From Panagrolaimus kolymaensis (lineage: Eukaryota > Nematoda > Chromadorea > Rhabditida > Panagrolaimidae), in the NCBI GenBank assembly GCA_028622995.1, contig JAJQJQ010000031.1:744001-808000 (forward strand): a stretch of DNA of 64,000 nucleotides, written 5' to 3'. The position numbers and the translations under genes were made by a program. The notes beneath the pieces were generated by a model. The model searched no databases and was not told the origin of the DNA. It saw only the letters and a list, made by a program, of their open reading frames with translations. Shown here piece after piece: positions 1 to 11,551 of this stretch. How positions within the stretch are numbered: the stretch's first letter is position 1; the number at the start of each line of letters is the position of its first letter.

Positions 1-827
1 AACTGATTTTCTTCGAAGATTAGCACTTTTTTGTCTGTTGTTTCTGTAAACTAATGCGCTGTTCCAACATTCTTGAAAAATATCATATTTTTTTTTTCTC
101 GAACACTTTTTTCTTTGTATTGTATCATTTTTTTATATACTGGCATAAAAAAAGGGAAGAGCACTTAAACTTCTTTTTTTTTGTTGCATAATAAAACAAT
201 GAAGTTGCGCTTTGTTTTGTTGCGATTTTTATGCGCGCCTTTTTTTACTTGCATCCTTGCGCTATAATTTTAACCCAAAGCGGGTGTTAGTTGTTTGACC
301 ATAGACTGGCGGACGCCATCCTTAAAAATTTTTTTTTGAGTTGGATACTCTCCTCAAAATTTTATTGATTGACTTTTTTTTTCTTCACTTTTTTGATACC
401 ATCTTTGTTGTTGATTGAAGGAGGTCATTTCTTTTCTTTTGTGAATGCGAATGAATGGGATCTCATTGACTCATTTTTTTTCTAAGGAATTTTTTTTTCT
501 AACAACATCACTCATTTTTCTCCTTTTTTTTCTCATCGACCCTCATATTTTGTTTTGAGAATAAAAAAAATATTGTGTGATTTTTTCTTTTACAACAACA
601 ACTGCCACCTTTTTTAGTTGTTTTTTTATTTGTTACTATCATGGAGACACTTTTTTTTTTTATTTTGACTGACACATGAATAAAAAACTCCGAAAAAACC
701 CGTTAAGATAAGAAAAAAGAAGCAAATATCTATGTTATTTTTTTAACAGCCACGTCTTAGTCGTCTTCTTCTTCCATCGAGTGCTTTTAAAGTTTGTAGT
801 TTGTGGATTGACTAAAAAAAACTACTG
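1..827. other. T-rich non-coding DNA
   Basis: No convincing reading frame is visible. The stretch is poly-T rich on the + strand, like introns and upstream regions of + strand genes elsewhere in the window. It may be the upstream region of the gene that follows, or an intron of it. Confidence 0.5.
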
Positions 828-3410
828 ATGCGTGTTCAAAACTTTTTTCCAGGAAAATTTCATTTTTACGCTATTTTTTTGAAGTTTTTAATAATTATTT
901 TTTTAGCTTTCCATTTTTTGGATATGGGAAAGAAAAGCAGCATTTTTTCTTACAACAATATAACCAAAAATGGTTTATTTAATTTATTAACTCGAAGTTC
1001 GCCTCGTTTGGTTGATTTTATTCGAAATGAAGCTCCTTTCGATTCAATTTTAAACCATTTTTTAATGGAATGTCATAAAAATTTTGATGACCTTTTCAAT
1101 GATTTAATATTTATTGAAAATGATTTGTAAGCTTTAATAATTTTTCCAAAAACTATCTTTTATCCAAATTTTTATTATTTTTAGAATAATTGTTTCCGAA
1201 GAATTTCAAAATTTCGTGGATGATTGCCCCGATATAAATATAACTAAAATAGTTAAACAAATTCATGACGCAGGAAAAAATGCTTTATTTAATATTTTAA
1301 ATAATTTAATTATTAAACGTGAAAATGAAGATAAGCCACATGTAATTCAGGCGGGTACAATATTATTAGCAGCAATGATGTCCACTCCATTTGAATGTGA
1401 TAAATGTAAACAATTGCTTGATCTTTTGGAATTATTTAAATGTCAACATTTTCAAGTTTCTTGTCGATACACTAAAGGCATTATTATTTGGTTAGAAGGT
1501 AAATATTATGGTATTTGTAAAAAAAAAATTGACAGAGTAACTTAAAAATTGGGCAAAAAGAATTTTTTCCTTTGCAAAAAAAGACTCACTTTTAAAAGTG
1601 CAAACAAATTCTTTTTGCAACTTTTTCGTTTCATTTTTAACTTTAAAAAAGGGGTAAAAAAATCAATAATTTTTCTTTGACAATAAGAAAAAGTTTGAGA
1701 AAAAACAATCGATAATGTCTTTGGGTTTTTTTCCTTTCTTTTTTTTCTTCACAAACGCTGCTCGCGAGGAGAAAGAAAAAGTGATACGAACAAATACATA
1801 ATTTTGACCTATTTGTATCACTTTTTTCTTTTGTTGTAGTTTATTTATTTATAATGTTTTATTAGCAACTGTTCTTTTTTGTAAGTTTCTCCAAATTTTA
1901 GCAATGCTTTCGACTAAAAAAAAGCGCGGCAAATAAGAAAAAAGTTTTTCTGCGCTTTTTTGATTTTAATAACCAATTTTTTATATTTACTAAATATTTA
2001 AACGATTAATTCCAAATTATTTAATTTTTTTAGAATTGCTGCAACCCCCAGTTGAAAATTCTTTTATTTTTTCCAAAGTTTGTGTCAAAAAAGAAGGTGC
2101 AAAGAAATCGAAGTGTTCTCTACCCTATTATCAACCCGTTATAACACCAAATTTTATTTGTAAGTTATTATTAAATTTTTATTTATTTCATGGAAAAACT
2201 TTACAAATTTTTAGCTCCATCAGAATTGAAGAAACTAAAGTGTTATGAAAAAATCTATCATATTTCTGTAAATAAAAAGGTTTACTTTAAAGCTGAAAAG
2301 AAAGCTAAAAGTGTTTCAAATCGTTCAACTTCACCCCAGCCAAGTTCCTCAACAACTTCGAATAAAAACGTAGGGTTTCGCTAATTTGCACTTTTTATTT
2401 TTTTAAAACAAAATTTTTATAGCCAACATCTCCTATGAGTGATAAGATAGCTTTGCCAAATATGCGTTTCCCTATTCCTGTTCCAAAACGAATTCATCCA
2501 TATCGATGGTCTAAAGCTCCTAATCCCGATGGAAATAGTTTATTCCCCGATATTGGTACTCCCAAGTATCAAGATTTCATACAGCATTTTAAAATTATTG
2601 AAGATCCAACGAATGGTGTTCGTAAAAGTCCTGCAAGAAATTTAATTGTCAATGATAGCTTATTGGCCGCGTGTGATTTAACTCTTTCATTGGGATCATC
2701 GGCCCAATTGACTATCACATTTCCAAATAATCCAGAGTAATTTTTAATCAAAAAAGTTTTTGAAACAATGAAAATTAAAATTTTTTTAGAGATTTTATTC
2801 GAGCTTTTGAAGAAGAATTGGAAAATAAAAATGGAATTTTTAAAATTCGAACTTGTATCATCGCAATGGGTTTGGATTTTATGGTTTATGATCCAAATTT
2901 AAATAGAGCCATAAGGGTAAGGATTTTAAGTAAAAAAATTTGCATTTTTAAAAAAATTAACGCTTAGAATTTATAAAATCACATTTTTACTTTAAATAAG
3001 CAAAACCTAATAAATTTTTATAAATTTTTGTTTAATTCGTTGAATAATAATATTTTACTTTGAAAAAGCTAATGAATTTTTTTCAGCTAACAAAAAAATT
3101 TATTAAAGATCTCATAATTCGCGTTTACAAACTCGCATCCAACAAGTCCCGTCTCCGCTTTGTAATAGTCAATATTCCCCAAGTGAAAGATAATTCTTTT
3201 TGCTTTTCTTACAAAATGGATATTGACGCCGTAAATGAAGCATTGGCTAAATTTGTGGAAAAAGAAAAACCTCGATTAAAAGAAAAATGGAAGATCGAAT
3301 TAGAAATGTATGATTGGGCAAAAGAAGCTGCAATGTTTCAGAAATGTTCATACATTTCTTTAAAAGAGCGAAATCGGGTTTTAACCAATAGAATTTTAAA
3401 GTACAAATAA
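828..3410 (+). CDS. Unrecognised 7-exon protein gene
   Basis: I do not recognise this protein. The model joins exons 828-1126, 1185-1498, 2034-2159, 2215-2369, 2423-2736, 2790-2916 and 3087-3410. All introns are GT-AG and the total of 1659 nt closes as 553 codons (552 aa). The donor at 1499 (AAG|GTAAAT) bypasses an in-frame stop at 1545 and fuses in frame to 2034. If it is not used, 828-1545 and 2034-3410 would be two genes, but the second would then have no start codon in its first two exons. Translation may begin at the ATG at 924, because a TTTTTTCCAG acceptor at 843-852 could be a trans-splice site; that gives 520 aa. The middle is basic and Ser/Thr/Pro-rich (about residues 255-310). The C-terminal third is mixed alpha/beta with a charged, coiled-coil-like end. 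There is no signal peptide if translation starts at 924. Splicing is confident; function is unknown. Confidence 0.6.
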
Positions 3411-4421
3411 TTTATTTCTATATTTATTTTTAGTATTTATAAATTTGGTGTAAATAGCTTTATTTAATGTGCAAAAATAAAAAATGAAATAAATTATAAG
3501 GAATTGTTGATTTTTACTGGTGATTTTAAAAATAAAAAATTTTAGTAGACCTTTCCCGCATCATTTTTTTCCCCAGCTAAATCAAATTAGAGGTATTGTA
3601 GATATCGAGATTTGAATTTTTTCGCCGATTATTATTATTAAAAAAGGGGTAATGTATTTGTAAAGTCCGTTTAACATAAATCTTTAATCGTATATTTATA
3701 ATTTTTTATTATTTAACAAATCAATATTATCAACGCTTGCATTCAAAAAATAAAAAGGATAAATTGAGCAAATTGCACATAACCAAAAAAAGATTAAACA
3801 AAAAATATTATTATTTTTTTAAAAGACTGAGTATTATTTATTTTTTTTGTATATATAATATTTATAAATGAAAGTGCTAATTTTAAGAAAAATAAAATTA
3901 CAATTAAAGATGGGAAAAAAATATATATATTTATGAATTTTAGAAAAACACTAGGAGGAACGGTAAACCAAGAAAAAAAGGGAATTAAAAACCTGTATAT
4001 ATTGTCAATTATTTTATTTATTTACTTATTTATTTTATATATAAAATTTAATAAAGACACAAAAGTGAATTCACCCTAAAAGAAAAATTAACTTTAAAAT
4101 TTTTTTGTGGTAAAAACACACAATGCGACTAACATAAAAAACAACGAAAACCACCCGTTGGGCTAAAATAGTAATTATTATTTTTTATAGGATAGATTTA
4201 GAAAAATTAAAAATCTAATTTTAGGATTACAGAAAAAATGGAGGAATACCGGGGTTTAAAGACAAGTGTTAGCCGAAATGAAAAAAAAAAGAGAGACAAT
4301 AAAAAATTAAAAAATTTGAAAGAAAGAAACTATGATTCTAGGAAAAAAATCAATAAATTTTTTAATTAATAAATGAAAATATTAAATTTTTTTTGCAATT
4401 TTCAAACCAAATTAATTTTAA
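3411..4421. other. AT-rich intergenic region between convergent genes
   Basis: This is the 3' flank of two converging genes. It has AATAAA/TTTATT-type stretches usable as poly(A) signals on either strand, for example around 4010-4060. No coding frame or repeat stands out. Confidence 0.5.
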
Positions 4422-7400
4422 TTAATTTCGTTTTGGTGCACGCCGACTTGAGCCATTTCCCTTTCGATCATTCAAAGATGTTCCATTGGTTGATGGACCA
4501 GTGACTCCAACACTTTGTAATTCGGATGCGGTGGATTCAACCATTCTATTAAATGATGGTTCACTTTTAAGCATGTAAGTCGTGCTAGGAGTGGATCCAA
4601 GACATTTGGATGCAGCAGGAATATCACCTTCAATTTTCCAAATTTTAAATTTGCGTACAAAGTAAATAAATGGCGTTGGAGCTAATGCTATGGTTACAAG
4701 GCCAAGGGCGATGAAAAGAGCCCAGGCTGGATATTCGGTGTCAACTTGAGCGGTCTAAAACAAAGAAAAATTGTTTTAGGTGAAAAAAAGTTTAAATATG
4801 TTAGAAAACTTACAGTAATGGGATCATAAGCAGAATAAATAGGATGATGACTAAACGATTTTATGATGGATGAGAAAAATAAAATTAACATAATTATTGG
4901 TGAAACAAATCGCCATGTGATAGTCCAATATCTTCCAGGCCTTTCATTAGTCATATATTCGAGGTCATTCAAGAAACTAAAATTTAACCATTAAATAATT
5001 TTTTTTTGAGAATAAATTTAAATAATTTTACCGTCGATAACCATAAACATAAATAACAGCAATAATTTCAAAGAATGCAATGCACATTAATGCATAACTT
5101 CCAGCAAAATGATCAAATAATGAAACCCAATATTGTCCAGCTTTGGTTGTAAATAAAAGTCCAATCACGCATGCAGTTCCACAAAGCACAGCAGTTAAAA
5201 CAGGTTTTTTCACGGTGATTACATGACTATCATTTAATGAAGTAATTACACCTTCAAGGGTTCCAAACATTGAACCTAGACCAAGCATGAGAAGCATAAG
5301 AAAAAAGAGTACAGCCCAAAGTGGAGGAAATGGAAATTGAAGGATGGCTTCGGTGAAAACCACAAAGGCTAATCCAGTACCTTGAGCGGACTAAAAAACA
5401 TTGAAAACAATTTTAGGTTAAACAATTTTTTAAATAAAATTCTCAATTTTTGTAAAGTATTTTACTTACCGAAGCAATGATATCATTATAATTACAATAT
5501 TGACTGGCATTAGCTAAAAGTGGAAATTCACTATGATGAAAATTATGCTCCATCCAAAATAAATATTCATCAAGTTTTATACTGCTTTTCACTTGTTCCA
5601 AATTAGCAAATTTTTCTGGATATAAATTCACTAAAAGTTCATAATCGTTATCCAAACATTGCATATATGTTTGATGTCCCATAAATCCAATCACACAAAA
5701 TACTACGATGGCAGTATACAAGGAAGTTAACAAATTTACAATGGAAAGATAAATAGTATCTTTGACACAATTATTTTTTATTTCGTTGTAAGATCCAAAT
5801 GCAATTAATCCTGAAAATAAAAATGTTTTGTAAATGAAAAAAAAAATGAAAAAACATAGTAGTTTGTTTTCTAATCTTTGTTAATTTAAATTATTTTTCG
5901 ATAAAAAAATAATGAATAAATTGGAATTATAAAGAAGTATTAAAAAAATGGGAACAAAAACAAACTTATAAAATCTCAAATTCAATGAATCTTCGGCCTC
6001 ACCTAAACCAAAGACCCGATCTAAAGTTTCTAGTTTTGAATGTTAACTAACTAGGGAATCACTAATTCTGAATGTTAAAATAATGAATGAGAGAAGAATA
6101 ATAATTACCTCCAAATCCAAGGCCCATGCTAAAGAAGATTTGTGTAGCAGCATCAAGCCAAACTTCGGGATCAAATAGACGATTGAGCTGAATAATGAAT
6201 AATGAAATAGACAATAAGATACTTTATTGAATTAGAATATTTTTTCCGTTTATTATTTAATGTTTTAAGTATATATTTTTTCTTTGCAGTTTTATAAAAT
6301 TAAATTTTGCTAGCAAATTTTTTTGTCCATTACCTTGGCATTTTAAAGACAGACGATGAAAAAGATACAATAAAATGTTAGACTTAAAAAAAGAGAGATA
6401 ACTCGTGCCACAAAATAATGGCGAGCAAAAATAATATGTGCATCGTTGAGTCAACCAACAAAAAAGACCAAATCAAAGCATGATTAATAAATACCAAGGT
6501 AATAAACTTTTTTACTTTTAAATTATCAGAAACGCGCTATTTTTTTAAAAATGTTGATAATTTAATTTTTTAGTTCACAAAGTTCAAGTCAAAATCCTAA
6601 ATACAACATCCGGCAACAGGTATTTGTTTAAAATATTTGCACTTTCAAATATTTCAAAACACTATCTTTAGTAACCCGATGTTTCATTTTAACAATCATG
6701 ACTTAAACTTTTTGAATCATTTTTATAGTTTAAATTTGTTTTTTATTTCAATTTCTGCTTCTTGTTTATGTCATTTTTGTATTTTAAATCATTGCAATTT
6801 TAATTTTTAAAAAAACATACGTCAGGTGAAATCATATAAAGTAATCCATCCATAGCTCCTTCAAGGGTACTTGAACGAGCCAAAAAAGCTGTTGTAACAA
6901 CATATGGAAATGTTGCAGTTATATACATAACCTAAAAATAATAATATTTTAAACTTTATTTTTGTTATTAATTTGCATTTTATTTTCTTCTATTTAATTT
7001 TTTCTGCTTGATTACTATTTTCTTCCATTTTGTGGGTGTTTGTTTGACTTAAAAAAAAGCTTTTTTCCTTAAGAGCAGAGCAGCTAAGTGATCCATGAAT
7101 TTAGTCAAACTTAAAGCATATTTTAAATGACGCATTTTCTCACTCCCAGTCACTCAAGAAAATTTTTTTTCAAGTATGTTTAAAATAAAATAAAAAGAAA
7201 GAAAGTAGACTGGCGCCATCAAACTAAAAAGCAAATCTTTGTTTCATTCAACATAAAAAAATTTTTGTTAAAGCTTTTCTTTTTTTTGCAGAAAAAAAAG
7301 TTTTAAGAATGAAGCTAAAAAAGTGTTTCCACGTGGTTGTGAACCAAAATTCGCAAATCGCAATTTGTTTCTGCGGGCTGTTAACTAGCTTTTTTTTTCT

Positions 7401-10400
7401 TGCTGCTCTGACGTTGAAAAGTCAATAAGAGTTTAGTAATCTTTGAAATATTTATTTGCTTGCTAAAATTTTTTTTTCTCGATGATTGCTGCTTACCTTT
7501 CCACTGGTTTTAATACCTCTCATGACGCAAAGATAAATTAATATCCATGCAAGTATTAAACATACGGTCATATGCATATTAAAACCTTCAAAATCACCAA
7601 TCGATCTGAAAATTATAAAAATATAATAAAGGAAAGAATTAAAGCTTTAAAATTTGTGTTTTGTTAATGAAAAAAATAAAAGTGCAATTTTAATTTATTA
7701 ATTGATTCTATGATTGTGTGTTTTTAATTTTTTCTTGGCCATTAATAATTTAACAATCGTCTTAAAGCTTTTACTTAAAAAAAATAGTAAAATGTTTTTA
7801 TTTTTTTGCCACCCACGACAGTTTTTTTAAGAAAAAAACAAAGAAACTTAAGTAAAGGCTTAAAACTAAGCATCTCGAAAACTTTTTTCTATTCTTTTTA
7901 TTTCTTAGTTTAATGACACAAGACAATGACAAATTGCCTTTTTTCAAAGTGTTGATTTATGATTGCATACACTGAGAAAAATGTGTGACATTGTTGTACA
8001 ACAAACACGAGACCAAAAAATTTTGTCACAAAATTTTTTTTCACATTTATTTTTTTCACACAAATTTTTTTCACACCCAAAAAATTTCACAGATTTTTTG
8101 TCACATTATCCATTTGTCACAGCTGTCACAAAAGTGTGACAAAAATTAAAATGTGACGACTAAAAATGTGACCAAAGATTACTGTAGCTGGTTGGCCCGA
8201 TAAAAAATTACATCCAAAAAATTTTTTTTTCTTAGTTTTGGCTTCTCTCGTTCATTCTTGAAAAAAAAAATTTTTGGATGTAGATTTTTATCGGGCCAAC
8301 CAGCTACAGTAATCTTTGGTCACATTTTTTGTCGTCACATTTAAAAATTGTCACATTAATTTTGTCACTTTATTTTTTTTTCACATTTATTTTTTTCACC
8401 TTTTTTTGGTCACATTAAAAAAATTTCACACAATTTTTGTCACATTCACACAGCCGTGACATTTCATGAAAATGTGACGATATGTCACATTTCGATGAAA
8501 TGTCACAATTCCATTTTTCTCAGTGTATAGATTAAAAAGGAAGAAAAAAAATATAATTAGCGATATCAAATTTTAGAAACCAAAAAAGCAGTTTTAATAT
8601 TAAAAAGGTATCTTTTCACACGGTTTAAAAATGTTTTTATGATTTTTTGACCGAAAAGTACAACCTTTTTTTTTGCAGATAAATATAATTTCCAGAATTC
8701 AAACTTTCCATAAACTAAAGTTTATTTTCTCACTCGAAAGTTTTTCTAATTTTATCACAAATTTGCAAAAACATAAAAGAAGTAATAAAAAGATTTATTT
8801 CTATCATGCCTGAATCCCTAAAGTCCAAATACTAAAGAAAAGTTTTTTATCCATATAAAAAATTGGCATCAGTTTCATTTCATCCCGGGATAAAAAAAAG
8901 TTTTCGGGACAGCTGTACCTTAATTGCTTTTTTTCATTAACAAACTCCCCCACTCAATTAATACTTTTTTATTATCTTCTTTTTTTTAGAAAAATCACGC
9001 TTCCTCTCCAACAAAAAAAAAAATGGCGGAAGCAACAAATTTAAAAAAATGTATTTTAAAAAAGTGTCTTACGCAGATGTATCAATAGCTTTTCGATTCC
9101 AATAATATTTGGTTGGCGAAGTAGATCGAGCACATTCAATCACTACGCTTCCATTAGCTTCTTTGGGACATTCCTAAAAATAAATATGCAAATCTTTCAT
9201 TTTTTTGCAAATTTTTTAAATTTTGATGACAAAAATTTAAAAACTTTTAAAAACTTACACCCCATGGAAGATTTAATGTAAATGAATTAAACAAATAATA
9301 AACACACCACGTAATAATGACATTATAATAAAGGCCAACAAGGAATGAAACAATTGCAGCAGAAACCCCTACACCCCCGAGATATGGATGTATTGCATTC
9401 CATACTCCTACGGGACCCGTACGTAATCGTTGACCAATACCCAATTCAATTAAAAATAATGGCGTTCCTTCTAATACCATCATAATACAATATGGTATCA
9501 AAAATGCACCTGAAAGAAAATAAGATTATAAAAATTTTCAAAAAATGAAAGATTTTTAAATCTTTTTACATTTTCCCGTGAGCTTTAAAAAAAATTTAAT
9601 CGTTTGTTTTTTAATTTTTTCTTGTCTGCTTTAAATTTTATTTTTGGCTGTCTTTGAAATTTTACATCGATTTTACTTATTTTTTACTTAGATAAATTTG
9701 CATATTTCGATTTCAAATTTTTCAACAAATTTATTGACAAATTTTTTTTATTTTGTTTTAAATATTGATCCCTCAAAAAAAATTGAATGAGTTATTCATT
9801 ATTAAAAACCCTCACTTTGATCCTCTTCCTTTCCCTCTTCTCTCATCCTGGTTGTCATCATCACCATTCAAGTGAGCTCAGCTCCTATATCTGAGAGATA
9901 TAAGCTTTTGCACAGCTGCTTGTTGTCGTCGTCGGTGTCTTCGTCATTTAGAAAATGAAAAGAAACAAAATGTGTCTAATAGCTTTAGAGATATTTGCTT
10001 TTTGCTTGTTGCTTGCGTCGTCGTCGATGCATATCCTAACAAATCTATTCTATCTCTTCTTTTTCTTGCGTTCCAATACTTAGTTTCATTCATTCAACTC
10101 GCAGCAATAGTTAGCTATTTGTTAGTTAGTTGGCATGATTTTGATATGTAAGCGTACACGAGGAAAAAAAAAGGAAAGACGAAATATATATTTAAAAAAA
10201 AGTTAAACAGCTGCTTCTCCTGCTATCCACCCTCAAACAATTTTGTTCAAAATGAAAATTTTAGTGTTTTTTTTCAACAAAAAGAAAAACGACTTAAAAA
10301 ATTAGAAATAACAACGAAAACTTAAGATTTTGAGGTCAAAAGCATTAATCGAAGGGTTATCTACTTTCTTAAAATTTAGAAATAATGTATTTGTTTTTAA

Positions 10401-11530
10401 CAAAAAAAAGTAAAATTTGAACTTTTTTAAGTGCAAATACGCATGCATTCATGCTAAATTTCTAAATAAAAACAGGAAGTTTGCCTAAGTAAAAAAAGTT
10501 GTTTAAAAACAAAATAAAATAAATTTAAATTATCAAGGGAAAACTATCAACTTAAAGTTTGGAAAAGAAAAAAAACTCATATATAAAAAATTTAGATAAA
10601 TAAATTTAAAATACTTTTTAACAACTTTCTTTTCTTCTTTTTTTTTGAAAAGAGAAAAATAGAGTACATTTTTTTAAATCTAAAAAACCCGGAAGAAAAT
10701 GAAAATGAACAACGGCCTTATTTTTTTTACTTCAATGTAAAAATCTAATAAATAACGGATAAAAAAGTTTGCGTTTTTAGAATTTTTTTAGATACTATTC
10801 ATAAAAAGTGTTCCATTCATTAATAAAGAAAACCCTAATGTAAAAAATAGAGTTTAAAAAATGGTAAGCAAAAATTTTAGTGACGAAAAACATGTATTTG
10901 TATTGGCGTTGCAATGGAAAAAGATGCAAATAAAAACCATTGCAAAAAAGTGTAAATTTTAATACTACATATATTTTTAGAACATTTACGTTTTTTTATA
11001 ATCCAATAATTTTTTGCACTTTGTTAGAAATTAAATTGCCACTTTTTTGCATAAATAAATGTAGCCAAACGCAAATAAAAGAAAATTTAATTTTTGTTTA
11101 AGTAAATTTTTTTTTGAATATTTATAATAAATTATTACTAACCTCCACCATTTTTCTGGCATAAATATGGAAATCGCCAAACATTTCCAAGGCCAACGGC
11201 ATATGAAATAACGCCCATTAAAAATTGAGTTTTATTATCCCATCCTTCCCGTTTAATTTCTTCAACCGGTACAAAGCTATCAATTACATCATCACTACTA
11301 CCATTACTGCCACCATTTTGTTGTTGCTGTTGTTGGCCTCCTCCTGCTACAGATAACATGGATTCATTACTAAATGTAACACGAGATTGTACTCCACCAT
11401 TTCCTTCCCCATCCATATCATCATCATCATCAGCATTGGATGAAGCGGCTTCGTATACGGCTCGATGGACGCCGCCATTATCTTCATTTGAAAATGGTAA
11501 TCGTAATAAATTTTTATTTTTACTGCTCAT
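4422..11530 (-). CDS. SLC6/SNF sodium-coupled solute transporter
   Basis: This is a plasma-membrane sodium/chloride-coupled symporter of the SLC6 (nematode SNF) family. Exons in transcription order are 11143-11530, 9259-9509, 9073-9173, 7497-7605, 6821-6931, 6109-6187, 5470-5810, 5032-5390, 4814-4976 and 4422-4754, giving 2235 nt and 744 aa. Residues 1-90 are an acidic cytosolic tail with a short poly-Q run. TM1 carries the family signature GNVWRFPYL (residues 115-123). Residue 113 is Gly where monoamine transporters have Asp, which points to an amino-acid-like substrate. An extracellular loop 2 with Cys and an NGS glycosylation site follows in exon 3. Exon 6 has the TM6-type [10 protein letters not shown], and exon 8 starts with the TM8-type QGTGLAF. 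Exon 7 encodes an unusually long extracellular loop. The C-terminal tail is Ser/Thr-rich. The family call is firm; the substrate is not determined. Confidence 0.93.
7970..8525. mobile_element. Foldback MITE with TA target duplication, in a transporter intron
   Basis: The ends are inverted: CACTGAGAAAAATG at 7970 and its complement CATTTTTCTCAGTG ending at 8525. TA dinucleotides flank both sides (7968-7969 and 8526-8527), as in Tc1/mariner-derived MITEs. The arms are packed with variants of TGTCACA/TCACATTT, and the centre is a long perfect hairpin. There is no coding capacity. It lies in the intron between the 7605 and 9073 exon edges. Confidence 0.8.
8152..8338. repeat. Long central palindrome of the MITE
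   Basis: Two arms of roughly 75 bp (8152-8230 and 8259-8338) are nearly perfect inverted copies around a loop of about 28 nt. The core of one arm reads GATTACTGTAGCTGGTTGGC and the other is its complement. Transcripts through this intron would form a strong hairpin. Confidence 0.85.
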
Positions 11531-11540
11531 AACCGATTTA

Positions 11541-11551
11541 CTAAAAAAAAA
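11541..11551 (-). other. Splice acceptor just upstream of the transporter ATG
   Basis: On the minus strand a run of T followed by AG ends at 11541, ten bases before the ATG at 11530. It fits either the end of a 5' UTR intron or a spliced-leader trans-splice site. The transcript would then start well upstream. Confidence 0.5.

Noticed and set aside
2435..2740. Treating the ATG at 2435 as a gene start
   Set aside because: The exon continues in frame upstream through a clean acceptor at 2422 to two further exons.
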